NCBI GenBank assembly: GCA_017354895.1
Contig: CP071495.1
Location: 1,471,001 to 1,535,000, forward strand
Direction: 5' to 3'
Origin: Podospora comata
Taxonomy: Eukaryota > Ascomycota > Sordariomycetes > Sordariales > Podosporaceae
Length of the DNA stretch: 64,000 nt
The position numbers and the translations under genes were made by a program. The notes under the pieces were generated by a model, which was not told the origin of the DNA, did no database searches, and worked only from the letters and a program-made list of their open reading frames with translations. Of the stretch, positions 21,382 to 33,606 are shown one piece after another; within the stretch, counting starts at the first letter, position 1; the number at the start of each line of letters is the position of its first letter.

Positions 21382-24274
21382 ATGGACCTCCCAAATATCG
21401 AAACACGCAGTAGCGGTGCCGACAACAACAACAACCCAGCCTCCGGTGACGACGACCAACAACCACACAACAACAACAACGACAACAACAACAACAACAA
21501 CAACAACAGCAGCAACAACCAAACCAGTCGTCTCTGGCGTCGGCTCAACCTCTTTGGTCATCATCGCGACAACAACGCGGGGGGGAATGGATCGATACAG
21601 GGTGGTGGTGGGTTGGAGGATGATATCATACAAAATGGCAGCGGAAAAAGACAAAGTCGAAAGGTAGTCCCCGGTCTGCCTCGGGCGCCAACTTTCAAGA
21701 GGCAGCAGTCCGAGAAACGGCATCGGCTCGAGCCGATCCGACCGACGGCCGCGGAGAGGAGGGCAGTGTCAATGGACAGGAGGGTTGTTGTGCAAGGCAG
21801 CAGCAACGGTGGTGGCGATCCAAGGACTAGCGCGCCGGATGTTCTCCTTCTTGCGCACGAGGGGGGGTATTCGTCGCAGTCGCAGTCGGTGCCGCCGCCC
21901 TCGTTCCCCATTGACACTGATGGGGAAGGCTATTTCGGGGGGCGATATACTGCAGCCACGCAAGGATTCGACGACCACTCCAACGACGCCGACGACGACG
22001 GCGAGGCGATGTCTGACGACGGCGGCAGGCACTCGGTCACGACGTCGCAGTGGGAGGCCAGGATCCACGACGAGCTGGAGCAGATCTGGATATTGAACCT
22101 GTCGATGCACTTCCGGGACAAGTCCAAGAGGGAAAAGTTTTTTGTGACGTACCGGCAGCAGGAGCACCTCTGGAGGAGGGTGACGGTTAGTTTGGATTAT
22201 CGGAACGCGCCCGAGGGGAGCTTGGAGATGGAGCTGGCGGGGACGAGGTTTCAGAGGGAGAAGAGCGCAAAGATCTACGAGGCTATTCGGGAGAGTTTGA
22301 TGGATATTCAGTTTTATGACACGGTGACGAACCTGAAGCTGCAGACTACGGATGGGAGGTTGCATGTGCATGTTGTGGAGGATGTTAATGTGAGTTTTTT
22401 TTTAATTTTTTTTTACGTTTTTTTTTTTTGGGGGGGGGGTGGTGGTGGTTGCTGACATTTTTTTTTCTACCGCGCAGGAGATCATCAGCTATCCATCAGT
22501 TCGTCTGATCCAGCACACGAGATGTAGACGGGTCAAGGAGAGGGAGATGGAGTTTGACTCGCACATGTCGGGGTTTGTGTACAAGATGAGGGTGAATGGG
22601 CAGATACTGATCAAGAAGGAGATTCCGGGACCGGATACGGTGGATGAGTTTCTTTACGAGATCAACGCCCTCAACTCGTTGCGCTCGGCGAGGAACGTCA
22701 TTCAGTTTTATGGGGTTGTTGTTGACGATCGGGAGGAGCACGTCACGGGCATTCTAATCAGCTACGCTGAGCAGGGCGCGCTGATTGACATCTTGTATGA
22801 TCACGCCCATGAGCACCCGCCTCTTCCTTGGTCGATTCGCGAGAAATGGGCGAGGCAGATCGTGGCTGGGCTGTCGGAGATTCACGAGGCCGGGTTTGTC
22901 CAGGGGGATTTCACGCTTTCAAACATTGTTATTGATCACAACAGCGACGCGAAGATTATCGACATCAACAGGCGGGGTTGCCCGGTGGGTTGGGAACCGC
23001 CAGAAGCAACGCCGATGATTGAGTGTAATCAGCGGATCTCGATGTACATCGGGATCAAGTCTGACCTCTACCAACTCGGCATGGTGCTCTGGTCGTTGGC
23101 GACGCAAGACGATGAGCCAGAAGCACAAGGGAGACCGCTGCAGATCGCGGACGATGTGGATGTGCCGGCGTGGTTCGCGAGGATAGTGTACATTTGTCTG
23201 AGCGACAATCCGAGGAATAGGCTGCAGGCCCTGCAGCTGCTGTCGCTGTTCCCGGAGCCGGAGGAGCCGTTGACTGCCGTTCCGCATCATCATCACATTC
23301 ACGAGGACAGTTACCTGCCGCAGGAGTACATGTCAGATATATTCTCGATCACGAGCCAGCCGCCGAACGTGATGAATGGGAACATGGGGAATGATTGGCA
23401 GTATATCGGGCCGAACAGCCCTACCAACCCTTATTCCGGGGGGACTTTTGCGGAGGATCCGTATTTCTACCCGCCGCTGAGGGGGAGGTCGCCGCCCTCG
23501 CCGCAGCCGAGCAACCACGAGGACGAGGCCTGTGAACCGACGGGGAGGTTTGGGGCGAGGAGGTTTAATACTTGGAGTGTGGGGGAGGGATGGAAGCCGA
23601 TGGTGCCGAGTGTCAGCGATTTGCCTCCTAGGAGTGTGCTTGGGGAGGAGTCGGACGTGGGGGGTTTCAGGAGGGGAAGGCAGAGGGTTAGCCCAAGGCA
23701 TGGGAAGATTGCGGTTAGTGATTATGGGGGGATTGATGGAATGGTGGCGAGTCAGACGTTGGAGATACCTAAGCAAGGGGTGGGGGTAGGCGTAGGGGAG
23801 ATGGAGCTCAAGACGCCCGAGTCGAGGGCGGATAGCGGGAAGGATATGACCGAGTTGGGGAGTACACCCAGAGATGGAGGTGTGCTGGGGTTGGGGGGCG
23901 GGAAGGAGGGGGTAGAGGTTTTGAGGGAGACGGAAAAGTTGTTTCCGAGTACTAACAAAGACTTGGAGCAACCGCTGGCTTTGGAACAACAGGAGGAATA
24001 TACCGCGGTGATGGGGACTAGTCTGGGGAGGTTGGGCAGGCCGGACGATTTGAATAACGTTGGAGGGGCCTTTTCGTTCGACCAAAGGAGTAGGGGAATG
24101 CAGAGGAAGGGAAGTACGAGCAGTGGGAGTGGCGGGATCGAGGGGGAGATTGAGGAGGAGGATGAAATGGGGGATGAGGAAGAGGATGAGTTGGATATGG
24201 AGTTGGATGGGGAACTACCTGGGGATTTAGAGAAGACGATTGGGTTGCAGACGCGGCTTTTGTGTGTTCCCTAA
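21382..24274 (+). CDS. Atypical protein-kinase-like protein with Asn-rich N-terminus
   Basis: Two exons (21382-22389, 22478-24274) code for 934 residues. The intron has a GTGAGT donor, GCTGAC branch and GCAG acceptor. The ATG at 21382 is preferred over one 42 bp upstream in frame. Residues about 15-60 are Asn-rich, coded by an AAC microsatellite. A conserved N-terminal region (about 235-335, SQWEARIHDELEQIWILNLS onward) precedes a kinase fold (about 345-610) with a candidate ATP Lys (LIKKE, about 382), catalytic-loop QGDFTLSN (Asp480, Asn485, in place of HRD) and DIN at 498-500 in place of DFG. I see no glycine-rich loop. It may be a weakly active or pseudo-kinase. The C-terminal 300 residues are disordered and end in an acidic run (about 880-915). 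I recognise the fold, not a named family. Confidence 0.8.
21468..21519 (+). repeat. (AAC)n microsatellite within coding sequence
   Basis: AAC units run nearly without break and code for the Asn stretch of the kinase-like protein. Such tracts vary in length between strains. Confidence 0.9.
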
Positions 24275-26855
24275 CGAACGAGGTGGTAAGGTTTAGATGG
24301 GGATGGTGACAATGGTGAATGACTAACGAGCGATCGAGTCATTAAAAAGGACAGATATCTCTGGACAACCACAGTTGTCTTTTCCTTTTTCATACCCTTC
24401 TTTTGTTATCAGGGCTGATGACATGGGTCAATGGGGCGCAAACAAGTTAGCAAGCGAGCGAGTCTGTGTTTATATTTTCGCCTCGTTGATTGTTGCGTGA
24501 TGGGATTGGATACTGGGAGGGAGGCTAGGCTGGGAGGATATTGGGCGGTCGTCTGCTTTTGATGAGTTTATGATATTTATGCGTTTACTTTCAGGCATGT
24601 TGTTGCGTTATCTACGATGATATATATGATCTAATGATGCTGATTCATTTGTTTGGATGATCCTAAAACTGTATGACTGATACAGCAACTGTGACTTGAG
24701 TGTCCAAGGTGCTTGCTAAACTGAGGTGAGGCACACGAGTCTGTCAACGATGAATTGGCGGTTCTGGTGGGATACGGCCAACTGGACGAGAGTCTGAATG
24801 TATCCTCCCTTGTCACATCTTTTTCGTTGATATCATGATGTGAGGTCAAGCGATTAATTAACAGTATCCTTGCTTTTGCTGGCGAGTCTGTGGTGTCATC
24901 CCAAGTGAGCCGTCGTTCAAGGCTAGTTGACACGCTTGGCGTCATTTGACGGTGATGACAACCAGGAGAGAGTTGAGACGTCAAAATGTGGCGAGGATGC
25001 TCTGTGACCGGAGTTGCGGCTCTAGTATACACTATGTGTGGCGAGAGCAAGGAGCATGGGCGCTGAAGCTGGATCTTCCCCAGCATTGCGGATGTGGCGT
25101 TGGATCTCCGGCTTGCCCATGACGCTTGTCCGGGGGTTCTTGCCTTGCGGCTAACGCCTAGGTAGAGACGAACCGAGAATTGAGGAGTCTGGAGAGTTTG
25201 TGTAGCGCTGGCTGTAGGATAGCACCGGTGCTGGTAATGGGGCGACTGGAAATCTGAAAAGTTGCTGCTTGATAGACTCCGGTATGCCTGTATCCTTGAG
25301 GTTCGACATGTAAATGTTAGGGGATTGTCCATCACAGTGTGTGCCGCATGCGGTGACGTCGAGATGGCACTAACAGATGGCCTTTGTTGAAGATGGCGTC
25401 TTGGCAAATCCCAAGTGTTGAAGTCGAGGCAAGGCGAAACTCCACTTCAGCCTCGAATCACGACGGATCCTTCCGCCCGAACACAAACGACGGCAAGTGG
25501 TGCAAAGAGGGGCACATCTCGGTTTGTGACTTTCATTTGGAAGCTTGTCATTGGGGGACTCCCCTGCGCAGGTACCAGACAGACAACGCATGGCTGTTCG
25601 AGATGACAGGCATCACAGAAACGGGCACCCTGCGTCGTGCTTCCTGTGAGAGATTCCTTAGAACAAGATGGGATGAACTGGTGACGGGACTGACAAGCAA
25701 CACTGACAACCGTTGGTGCTTGTGCTGATTTCGTTGTGCTGGTGATTGCTCGAGATTTTGACATGTGATTGAAGATAGATAGAGCTCTCCCTCCACCCTC
25801 AGAATATGGGGAAACCTTGCGTCAGAGCTTTTTGGCTTTCTTTCTGGCGGGAGCCCGGCATGGAACTGTCGCGGTGTTTGCCACGGCCGGGTTTGGTGAC
25901 AGTGACGGAGCAAAGCCGTCGCCGTGAAGTTTTCGATGGCAGGACGCCGTTTCTGGAAAGGCGGAGCTCGGACGACGTCGTGGACATGCAGACTTCATGG
26001 GCAGCCAATCAGAGCTGGCCTTGACTTACAAGCCCCCCACCCAAACATGGACGCCTCCCCCAACAGTTTCCTCAACAAAATTCGGGAACGGCAAAAAGTC
26101 ACTTTGCTCAAGGCTGGGGATATGCTTCACCACCAAAAAATGGTGCCATGGTGCTTCCATGGTGCCATCCACATGCTATCCTCGGCAGAGTTGATGCAGC
26201 TGTGACCTGCTCGAGAAAGGTCGAAACCTCGGCCAGTGTTGATCGTGTCAGGAGCTCGTTCGAGAGATATCGGCTATCATCCCAGAGATATTCCCAACCA
26301 TTTCAACTTTGTTGTTATGAGTGAGAGTAGATTTGGCCACTCATCCATAACCCCACTGATTGACAGTACCAGCTTCAGCATCGAGAATCTGCAGAGGCGA
26401 AAGCAGGTGCAAAAGGCTGGACTCACTCCTGCTTGTTGCTGGTGGTCCAATCGCTGTTGAGCAAATCCGTTGACGTTGAATGCATAACACAGAACTGGAC
26501 GGAAAGTGACCTGGGTGGCCTGCCAATTTGCGTGCAAAATTAAGTACCCCCCAGGAACCCGGCACCGGCATCTCACCACAATCCTGACGGGCCTCCCTCA
26601 ACCCACCCGCCGCCGCCCCCCGCCTACACCCACAGCTTAGACCCTTGCTTTCTCAAACCATCCTTTCGTATAAAACTTTCAAGCCAACCCTTTCTGCTTT
26701 GACTTTTGCTCTCCTCTTGCCTGAGACCCCTCCATAACCGCCCTTCCGCGTACCTCTATTTTCCCCTCAACACAACATCGACGACGAGAGAGGACCAAGG
26801 CCGACGTCCTCATCGACCCGCGATATTGTCAACCTCCGCGACCTCCGCCCTCAAC
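24275..26855. other. 2.6-kb intergenic region, no gene seen
   Basis: This lies between the kinase-like gene and the desaturase. A 258-codon frame on the minus strand (24631-25407) and several frames near 25400-26030 overlap each other on both strands and show no domain. Near 26140-26170 a 10-bp sequence, ATGGTGCCAT, is repeated twice with a 9-bp spacer. The final 250 bp are CT-rich and fit the promoter and leader of the desaturase gene. Confidence 0.55.
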
Positions 26856-28353
26856 ATGGCGTCGTCGTCATCTGAGGTTCCCGCTTCGGCGGTCCTCCAG
26901 GCCGAGTCCTTCCCCGACGGAACCAAGGACTATGTCGCCATCCGCAAGAAGAACTGGGACATCAAGAAGCCCCGTGAGTTGCCCTTCTCGAGATAGCCGG
27001 CTGATCCGGCCTTGCTAACAAACGCTCCCAACAGATATCACCGACCAGCCCATCACCGCCAAGAACTGGTACAAGCACGTCAACTGGCTCAACACCACAT
27101 TCATCATCTTCATTCCTCTCACGGGCCTCATCTCCTCGTACTGGGTACCGCTTCAGATGAAGACGGCCATCTTCACTGTGCTCTACTACTTCTTCGCTGG
27201 CCTCGGTATCACCGCCGGCTACCATCGTCTGTGGGCTCACACCTCCTACAAGGCCACCCTTCCCCTCAAGATCTTCCTTGCCGCTGGTGGCGCCGCCGCT
27301 GTCGAGGGCAGCGCTCGGTGGTGGTCCAGTCTCCATCGTTCTCACCACCGTTACACCGATACCGAGAAGGATCCCTACTCCGTCCGCAAGGGTCTGCTCT
27401 ACAGCCACATCGGCTGGATGGTCATGAAGCAGAACCCCCGCCGTATCGGCCGTACCGACATCACCGATCTCAACGATGACGCCGTTGTCGTTTGGCAACA
27501 CCGCAACTACATCAAGTCGGTCATCACCATGGCTCTGATTGTTCCCACCCTCGTTTGCGGTCTCGGCTGGAACGACTGGACCGGTGGCTTCGTCTATGCC
27601 GGTATCCTCCGCATCTTTTTCATTCAGCAGGCCACCTTCTGCGTCAACTCCCTCGCCCACTGGCTCGGCGACCAGCCCTTTGATGACCGCAACTCACCGA
27701 GAGATCACGTCATCACTGCCCTCGTTACCCTTGGTGAGGGTTACCACAACTTCCACCACGAGTTCCCAAGTGATTTCCGCAACGCTATTGAGTGGTGGCA
27801 GTACGACCCCACCAAGTGGTTCATCACGATCATGAAGTTCCTCGGCCTCGCATACAACCTCAAGACATTCCCCCAGAACGAGATTGAGAAGGGCAGACTC
27901 CAGCAGCTTCAGAAGAAGCTCGACCAGAAGCGTTCCACTCTTGACTGGGGTATTCCTCTCGAGAACCTGCCCGTTGTCAGCTGGGACGACTTTGTCGCCG
28001 AGTCCAAGAACGGCAAGGCCTGGATTGCCGTCGCTGGCATCATTCACGATGTTGGCAAGTTCATTGCTGACCACCCCGGTGGCAAGACCCTCATCAACTC
28101 TGCCATTGGCAAGGACGCCACTGCTGTCTTCAACGGTGGTGTCTACAACCACTCCAACGGCGCCCACAACCTTCTCTCCACCATGAGAGTTGGCGTTCTT
28201 CGTGGCGGCTGCGAGGTTGAGATCTGGAAGCGCGCCCAGTCCGAGAACAAGGACGTCCAGACCGTCACCGACTCCTCTGGTCAAAAAATTGTCCGCGCTG
28301 GCAACCAGGCCACCAAGATCCCTCAGCCCGTTTCTACTGCCGATGCTGCGTAA
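26856..28353 (+). CDS. OLE1: Acyl-CoA delta-9 fatty acid desaturase with fused cytochrome b5
   Basis: Two exons (26856-26973, 27035-28353) code for 478 residues. It inserts the delta-9 double bond into palmitoyl- and stearoyl-CoA in the ER membrane. The three histidine boxes are intact: HRLWAH (103-108), HRSHH (140-144) and HNFHH (277-281), with hydrophobic membrane segments around them. The C-terminal cytochrome b5 domain has heme-ligand motif HPGG (386-389), replacing a separate electron donor as is usual in fungi. The intron (26974-27034) has a GTGAGT donor, a GCTAACA branch and a CAG acceptor and splits the His of KKPHITDQ. The in-frame ATG at 26706 would add 50 residues unlike the family, so 26856 is preferred. 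The TAA stop overlaps a perfect GTAAGT donor, so an alternative C-terminus is possible. Confidence 0.96.
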
Positions 28354-29157
28354 GTGTTTTACTTGACACAAGGCATGAATTGTACAATATTCAACCCCCG
28401 CCACGATTAGACGGCGTTTCAGAAGGGGTAGTCTGCGACCTGGGAGTTTTTGGTATCACGCCACCCCAGAGTAGTCAGCAACTGACATGACTTTCTACCA
28501 CTTGGGTGTCAGTTGGCTAGTCAGACATTATGACGTGGAAGAAGGAACACACCTTGGCTGTCGACGCTGGTTTTCATGGCTTGATAACGACGTTGTTTCT
28601 GTGGTGGTCCCATACATTTTTCCTTGGTTTTGTTACAAAAAGGGGCGTTTTTCGAGAGAATAAATCGGGCACAGCATTGGAACTGGTGTTTATCTTTGTT
28701 TTAGCTGTTTTTTTCTGGGAATCAAAAGATCCATCATTATCTACCTATCACTCTGGTTTTTGCTGTTGAAAGAGATGTGAAAAAACAGCATGTGTGGTTT
28801 TGCGTTGACGTTGTGTGACTGCGTGTTGGTTGGAGAGTAATGACTGGTGTAGATGTGACTGTAAACAAAGATTGAGAAGATGGGAGGTTAGGATAGGGGG
28901 GAATGAATTGTGGTGACCTGTGAAAAAGTGAGGTTACATTGGGCTGGAGGCGTGGGGTCCAAGATTGTACTGGCTCCATCAGCGAGGCTACAGCTTTAGA
29001 TTCTCCCTGCCTTCTGAATGGGATTTGACTAAGAAATATCAGATATGAGGGGGCCGGCTGCGAAATTGAGGCATGTTAAAGGGATGTTGGTGGGGTATGG
29101 AAAAGAGGCAAGGAAAAGGGGGCAAAAAGGGCAAAAAGATGATGCATCAGAGTAATC
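28354..29157. other. Intergenic region after desaturase
   Basis: About 0.8 kb of 3' UTR and spacer between the desaturase stop and the tRNA-Asp gene. No coding frame has protein-like character. Confidence 0.5.
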
Positions 29158-29236
29158 TCTCCCGCCGGGAATTGAACCCGGGTCTCGAGCGTTGTTGAAT
29201 GACAAGCTCACATACTGACCACTATACTACGGAAGA
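29158..29236 (-). tRNA. tRNA-Asp (GUC) with 8-nt intron
   Basis: Reading the minus strand from 29236, the acceptor arm TCTTCCG pairs with CGGGAGA at the 3' end. The D arm contains TAGTATAGTGGTCAGTA as in fungal tRNA-Asp, and the T arm is CCGGG-TTCAATT-CCCGG. The anticodon stem TGAGC/GCTCG encloses TTGTCA, then 8 extra bases, then C. The anticodon is therefore GUC and the intron sits at the canonical position after base 37. A mature tRNA of 71 nt before CCA results. Confidence 0.9.
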
Positions 29237-30308
29237 TTTACAAGTGTTGGCACTTGTCGTAGATTGGATGGGAGAATTTCCGGGAGGAGGGTATATCAAT
29301 GACATTGAGGAGGATGCTGCACACCCTCTTGGCATGGTCAATCCCCCTTTCACCAGCACTGGGGGATAGAACAGCTGAAGTTGAGCCTGGTATCTGTGGG
29401 TTTTTTCGAGCATGTAAGGTATGCTCGCCCGGGGGTGTGATGCTAGGCTATCGCAGTGTGAAGGAACAGTGTGTACGTGTTGCCGTCTCGAGGGAGAGTT
29501 TCAACTCCATCGCCTGCCAGACACTTTACAGCAATATAGAAATGTAGGTTACAATGCGGGTATTTACGATGCATATCTTGGCGTTGAGCGCATTGGTCCA
29601 AGGCTATCGTTAGGGTCGATGATGGCTAGCTCTCGAGCTGGAGTGAGCATATATCGCCTCATAGTTCTGATAACCCAAAGTCATCCTCCACTTATAAACA
29701 ATTGCCGAGCGCAGCAACCCCTCGAATCGGTAGCTACACCGCAACTTTGCATGTTTGATGTCTGTCTGTTTTGGGGACACGATGTAGTTCTCTGGTTGAA
29801 TTACACATCTGCTTTCGCCTGTGTGTTGGTTGACAGAAGAGTCTGTGGGTGATGATGGAAGACTTGACATTGCAACCATGTCTACACTTCAATGTGTTAA
29901 GAAAGAGAGAATCTACTGCATCTAAACTTATGGCGGACCGTTTACCCCTCATGGTACCGCAGTCAAGCATCGTGGACCAAGTCGCAAACAATGTGGGCGC
30001 CCGCCTTGATCACTCCGCCGCTCTCTCTGCTTCTCTCTCCTTGACCCATGTAAGAAATTCATCATAAAGCAGGTACACAAAGCTATCAAACCGACCCAAA
30101 ACAAACTCTTATCGTTACTTACCTTACTGTCTGGACAGCCTCTTCCCTGACTCTCTGACGACCCAACCCCCCTCGCTCCTTCCTAGCAGTCAACCGTTCC
30201 TTCCTAGCAATCAACCGCTCCTTCCTCCCACCTCTCGTCCCTCCCTGCTTCCTTCCTCTCTCACCCAAATATATACCACCTTCCCTCGTGCCCTTCCAAC
30301 AAATAAAC
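29237..30308. other. Intergenic region between the two tRNA genes
   Basis: About 1.1 kb without a supported gene. The open frames here are short and overlap on both strands. It contains a 21-bp direct repeat near 30175-30228 just upstream of tRNA-Glu. Confidence 0.5.
30175..30228. repeat. 21-bp direct repeat, two copies plus a fragment
   Basis: Two copies differing at two positions contain TCCTTCCTAGCAGTCAACCG and TCCTTCCTAGCAATCAACCG, followed by a partial third copy. It lies 80-130 bp before tRNA-Glu. Confidence 0.75.
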
Positions 30309-30425
30309 TCCCACATAGTGTAGTGGTTAGCATGTCAGGTTTTCACCTCCTCTCTCCTTACTCTTCTTAGCAGAGAGTCGCGCAGTTAATACCCTGGAGA
30401 CCCGGGTTCAAACCCCGGTGTGGGA
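30309..30425 (+). tRNA. tRNA-Glu (UUC) with 46-nt intron
   Basis: The acceptor arm TCCCACA (30309-30315) pairs with TGTGGGA (30419-30425). The D arm TAGTGTAGTGGTTAGCAT is typical of eukaryotic tRNA-Glu, and the T arm CCGGG-TTCAAAC-CCCGG is intact. The anticodon stem TCAGG (30335-30339) pairs with CCTGG (30393-30397). The loop reads TT-TTC-A, then an intron at 30346-30391, then C38. Anticodon bases are 30342-30344 (TTC). Confidence 0.93.
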
Positions 30426-30670
30426 ATCTTCTTTTGCTTTTATTTTTTCCTGCTGTGCCATTTTTTTGCCGGGCATGTAGGCACTTGCTTATCTTTCTTT
30501 TCACATGGGTATCGACACTGCCAACGCATCTCCATTGCGGCCCCTTTTTGTGGCCATCTTGAGACGAGCTTGAAGAGGGCACCACCACCAGAAAAACAAA
30601 TCAACAACAACAACAACCTCCTCTCATTCATTCATCTGTGGAATCGACCAAAGTTGTTTGTCCTTTTAAA

Positions 30671-30762
30671 CCTCCCATCCACACCTCCCATCCACACCTC
30701 CCATCCACACCTCCCATCCACACCTCCCATCCACACCTCCCATCCACACCTCCCTCATCACA
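30671..30762. repeat. 13-bp minisatellite, six perfect units plus a diverged one
   Basis: The unit CCTCCCATCCACA starts at 30671, 30684, 30697, 30710, 30723 and 30736, with a diverged unit at 30749. The six copies are identical, which implies recent slippage or unequal exchange. All frames are open through it, producing false ORFs on both strands. Confidence 0.95.
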
Positions 30763-31087
30763 CTCTGGCAATTTTAAAAAAGAAACATACTTCAATGCCA
30801 GCAAGACAATTATAAGACCCCCTTCCCTCCTCCCCCCAGCCCTCACAATCATACACCCCCACACCTCCCCTTTCCATCTCAACATGGTCACACATACACA
30901 CACATACACACCTCACCCCCCACCTCCCACAAGGTTTTCAACTCTTTGTGTATTGCTTGCTTGTACGTTTCAGAAAAAAAGACCCAGAACTAATCACATA
31001 TCAATCAATCCTCCTCATCAATCCCCCCCTCCCCACTGGCAGAAAAATATCCTACCCATCCACCTCACCCCATCTTCTTCCCCCAGC

Positions 31088-32813
31088 TTACTGATCAGCG
31101 CCCTCAATCTGAATACCCTCCCTCAAACCCTCAACAACCAACTCCTCGCCCGCCAAACGGCGGTAAATATCCCTGACGTCATCCGTGGTCGTCTCAAAGT
31201 GGCTAGAAGCGTCATAGCTCTTGGAGATGAAGATGTTGTCCTTGGTGCCGTCCTCGAGGGGCTCATAGAGGGGAATGGGGGGGCCCTGTTACATCAGTCA
31301 GTGTTTTCGTCCTAACAAAACAGCGGCAAGAGACAAAACAAACCATAAACTGCTCCTCAATCTTGCCCAACCTCTCAATCCCCGGTGCTAGCTCCAAATG
31401 GTGATTGGCCGACGTCTCGGCAATGGTCGACACAATCGCGATCCAGTACCCCTTGGGGCAGACATTGTGCGCCGACGACACAACCGCAATGTAAATATCA
31501 TTCTTGCGGCCGACCTGGCTCTGGGGAATAATCAGCTGAGCCGAGTCCGCGTCGCTCGTGTTTGCCAACGGGTGCTTCAGGATGCAGATGGCCCTCAGTA
31601 CGTGTCCCACAACCTTGACCTTGTTGGGGAAGTAGCTCGGGTCGCCAATGATGATCTTGGCCTTGGTCTCAAACTTCATCTCGGGCTCGATGTTGGTCAT
31701 GGTGGCCTTGATGCCGACCGCCTTGTCGCCCTCGTAGACCACCTCGTCGACGTTGGTGTTGAGCATGTAGGTGCCGCCGTAAATGGCCGACAGGCGGGCG
31801 AAACCCTGGGGGAGCTCGCCGAGGCCATAGAGGGGGTAGATGTAGGGAGACTTTCCGTAGCGGGCGACCGAGTTGCCATACAGACGAATGCGCTCGATGG
31901 CCTCGGGGGCGACGCCGGGCTTGTCGAGATACGAGTCGGTCTGGTAGAGAGCCATGGCGTGGCCGATGAAGTCTTTGGTCGTGGCCTCGAGGCCGAACTT
32001 ATCAAACACCTCCTTCATGGTGCAGGTGGTCATGTTGAGGCCTGGGGGGAGTTATCACTGCTTGTCAGCCAAAATGTCTTGCACCACCGGATCTTTGTTC
32101 CCCCTTGTGACCATAACTAACCCTTGTGTGTCGCAGAGTCCTTGAGGTCGAACTGGCCAACCCACTCAATGAAGCTCTTCATGCGGCGCTTCTCGAAGAT
32201 GCCCATCAGGGGCGACTTGAGAGCCTCGCCGGCATCCGAGGGGACCTTGGCAACAGTCGCCTTGCTTCCCGCACCCTGCTGGACGTAGCTGCCGGCGACC
32301 TGCTTGAACTCGAGGTATCTGGTGACGTCGGTCGAGACAAGAATGTTTGTAAGCTCGCCCGAGGACATGAGGAACTTGGGGACGAGGTCGATGTTCCAGT
32401 CGTTCAGGCGGCCGTACTCCTTCCAGGGCTCCGTGCCCTTGGTGTAGTTGCCATACTTCTTGTAGAGCTATTGTTGTCGAGGAACATGTTAGCGACCTCA
32501 ACAGCCTACAATAACAGCAGCAGACGGATTAGGTGATAGAAAAGAAAAGAATGCATACCGTCTCAAGATTAACCGAAGCAGCCTCACTATTCAAAAAAAG
32601 GGGGCGCGCGTTCGTAAGCTCAACGGTTCTTTTTCTCGAATACAGAAACAAACCCAAGGGACAACAACAACAAACTCACCCGCCGTAGTGGTCGTTGCGG
32701 TCAATGTGCAACACCTTCTTCCCCTTGACACTGAGCACACCAGACAGGATGCACTCGGTCAAGCCGGTGCCCAGCACAATGACATCGTACTCTGGGGCGA
32801 TCTCTTCAGCCAT
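31088..32813 (-). CDS. GDI1: Rab GDP-dissociation inhibitor
   Basis: Five exons (32813-32680, 32586-32559, 32467-32122, 32041-31344, 31285-31088) code for 467 residues; exon 2 is only 28 nt. The N-terminus [20 protein letters not shown], then [20 protein letters not shown], carries the FAD-like nucleotide fold shared by GDI and REP. Downstream SCR regions include [20 protein letters not shown] and [20 protein letters not shown], matching Rab-GDI at near full length. GDI extracts prenylated, GDP-bound Rab GTPases from membranes and recycles them through the cytosol, and is normally essential. All introns have GTNNGT-type donors. The last intron has a donor GTTTGT and acceptor ACAG. The gene sits 3' of uL29m on the same strand with its own 790-bp upstream region. 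Confidence 0.96.
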
Positions 32814-33606
32814 GCTTGCGTTTTTTCTGTCTGCTTCTCTAAAAATCGGTTTTCGTTTCTTGTTGGATGGAGAGATAGATGGATAAGTTAAAGTTTAATG
32901 GAGAATGGGCGGTCTTTCAGGTAGGTAGCTTGGGCGTGTGTGTTTGGTCTGGTAGGTGGGCAAGCTAAAGCAGCTCGAAGGGGAGGGGGGTTGAGCGGGC
33001 AGGTGGGTCGAACTTATATTCCCTATTAAAGATAGATGACGGACGGACCGTGACAGCTCCCAAAGAACAAAAGGGTTTCCCACAAGATTGCAAATCAAGA
33101 AGAACAGGAAACAAAACAAGGGCCGAGATCACGGTGGAAATTTGATGGGCTGGCAAGAGCTTATTAGCAGCTGGTCAGATGGTTTCTCGATGTTGGGCTT
33201 AATATTAGGTTGTCATCCATCAGGGGGAGGGGGAGGTTGCTTGCTGTCGCTCGCCTCTTGGTGGGGAGGAGGGGCGGCGAGTGGCAGCCCCGCATTCTGG
33301 GGTCTCCTTTGAGCTAATCAAGCACCATGGCGTCTTTTGATTCGACGCTGAAAGGACAGGCGGTCTAGGTCCCTCGTCTCGGCTCATGGCTCATTTAGTA
33401 CCTGGAAGCCATCAAACTTGCCGACCCAGACGACTTCACATCACAATAATGTCTTTTTGTCTAGAGGTTCAAATACACTATCTGTACAAGAAGAAACCCG
33501 ATGATGCCGTCCATCCATCTGTATACATCGGTTCAACGGCCTTTTAACTCGTGGTTGCGGTGGTGTCTTTTGTGTTGCTGTTGATACACAGGGTATAACC
33601 TCCCCC
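32814..33606. promoter_or_regulatory. GDI upstream region and uL29m 3' region
   Basis: This 0.8-kb gap holds the GDI promoter (minus strand) and the uL29m terminator. CT-rich minus-strand sequence near 32830-32960 is consistent with a GDI leader. No gene was seen. Confidence 0.5.

Noticed and set aside
24631-25407. 258-codon minus-strand frame
   Set aside because: Ser/Thr/His-rich, no domain, no steady third-position bias. Possibly coding but not supportable.
30671-30762. CRISPR-like array
   Set aside because: Units are contiguous with no spacers; it is a minisatellite in a eukaryotic genome.
31398-32120. 240-codon plus-strand frame
   Set aside because: Antisense shadow of GDI exon 4 and its intron.
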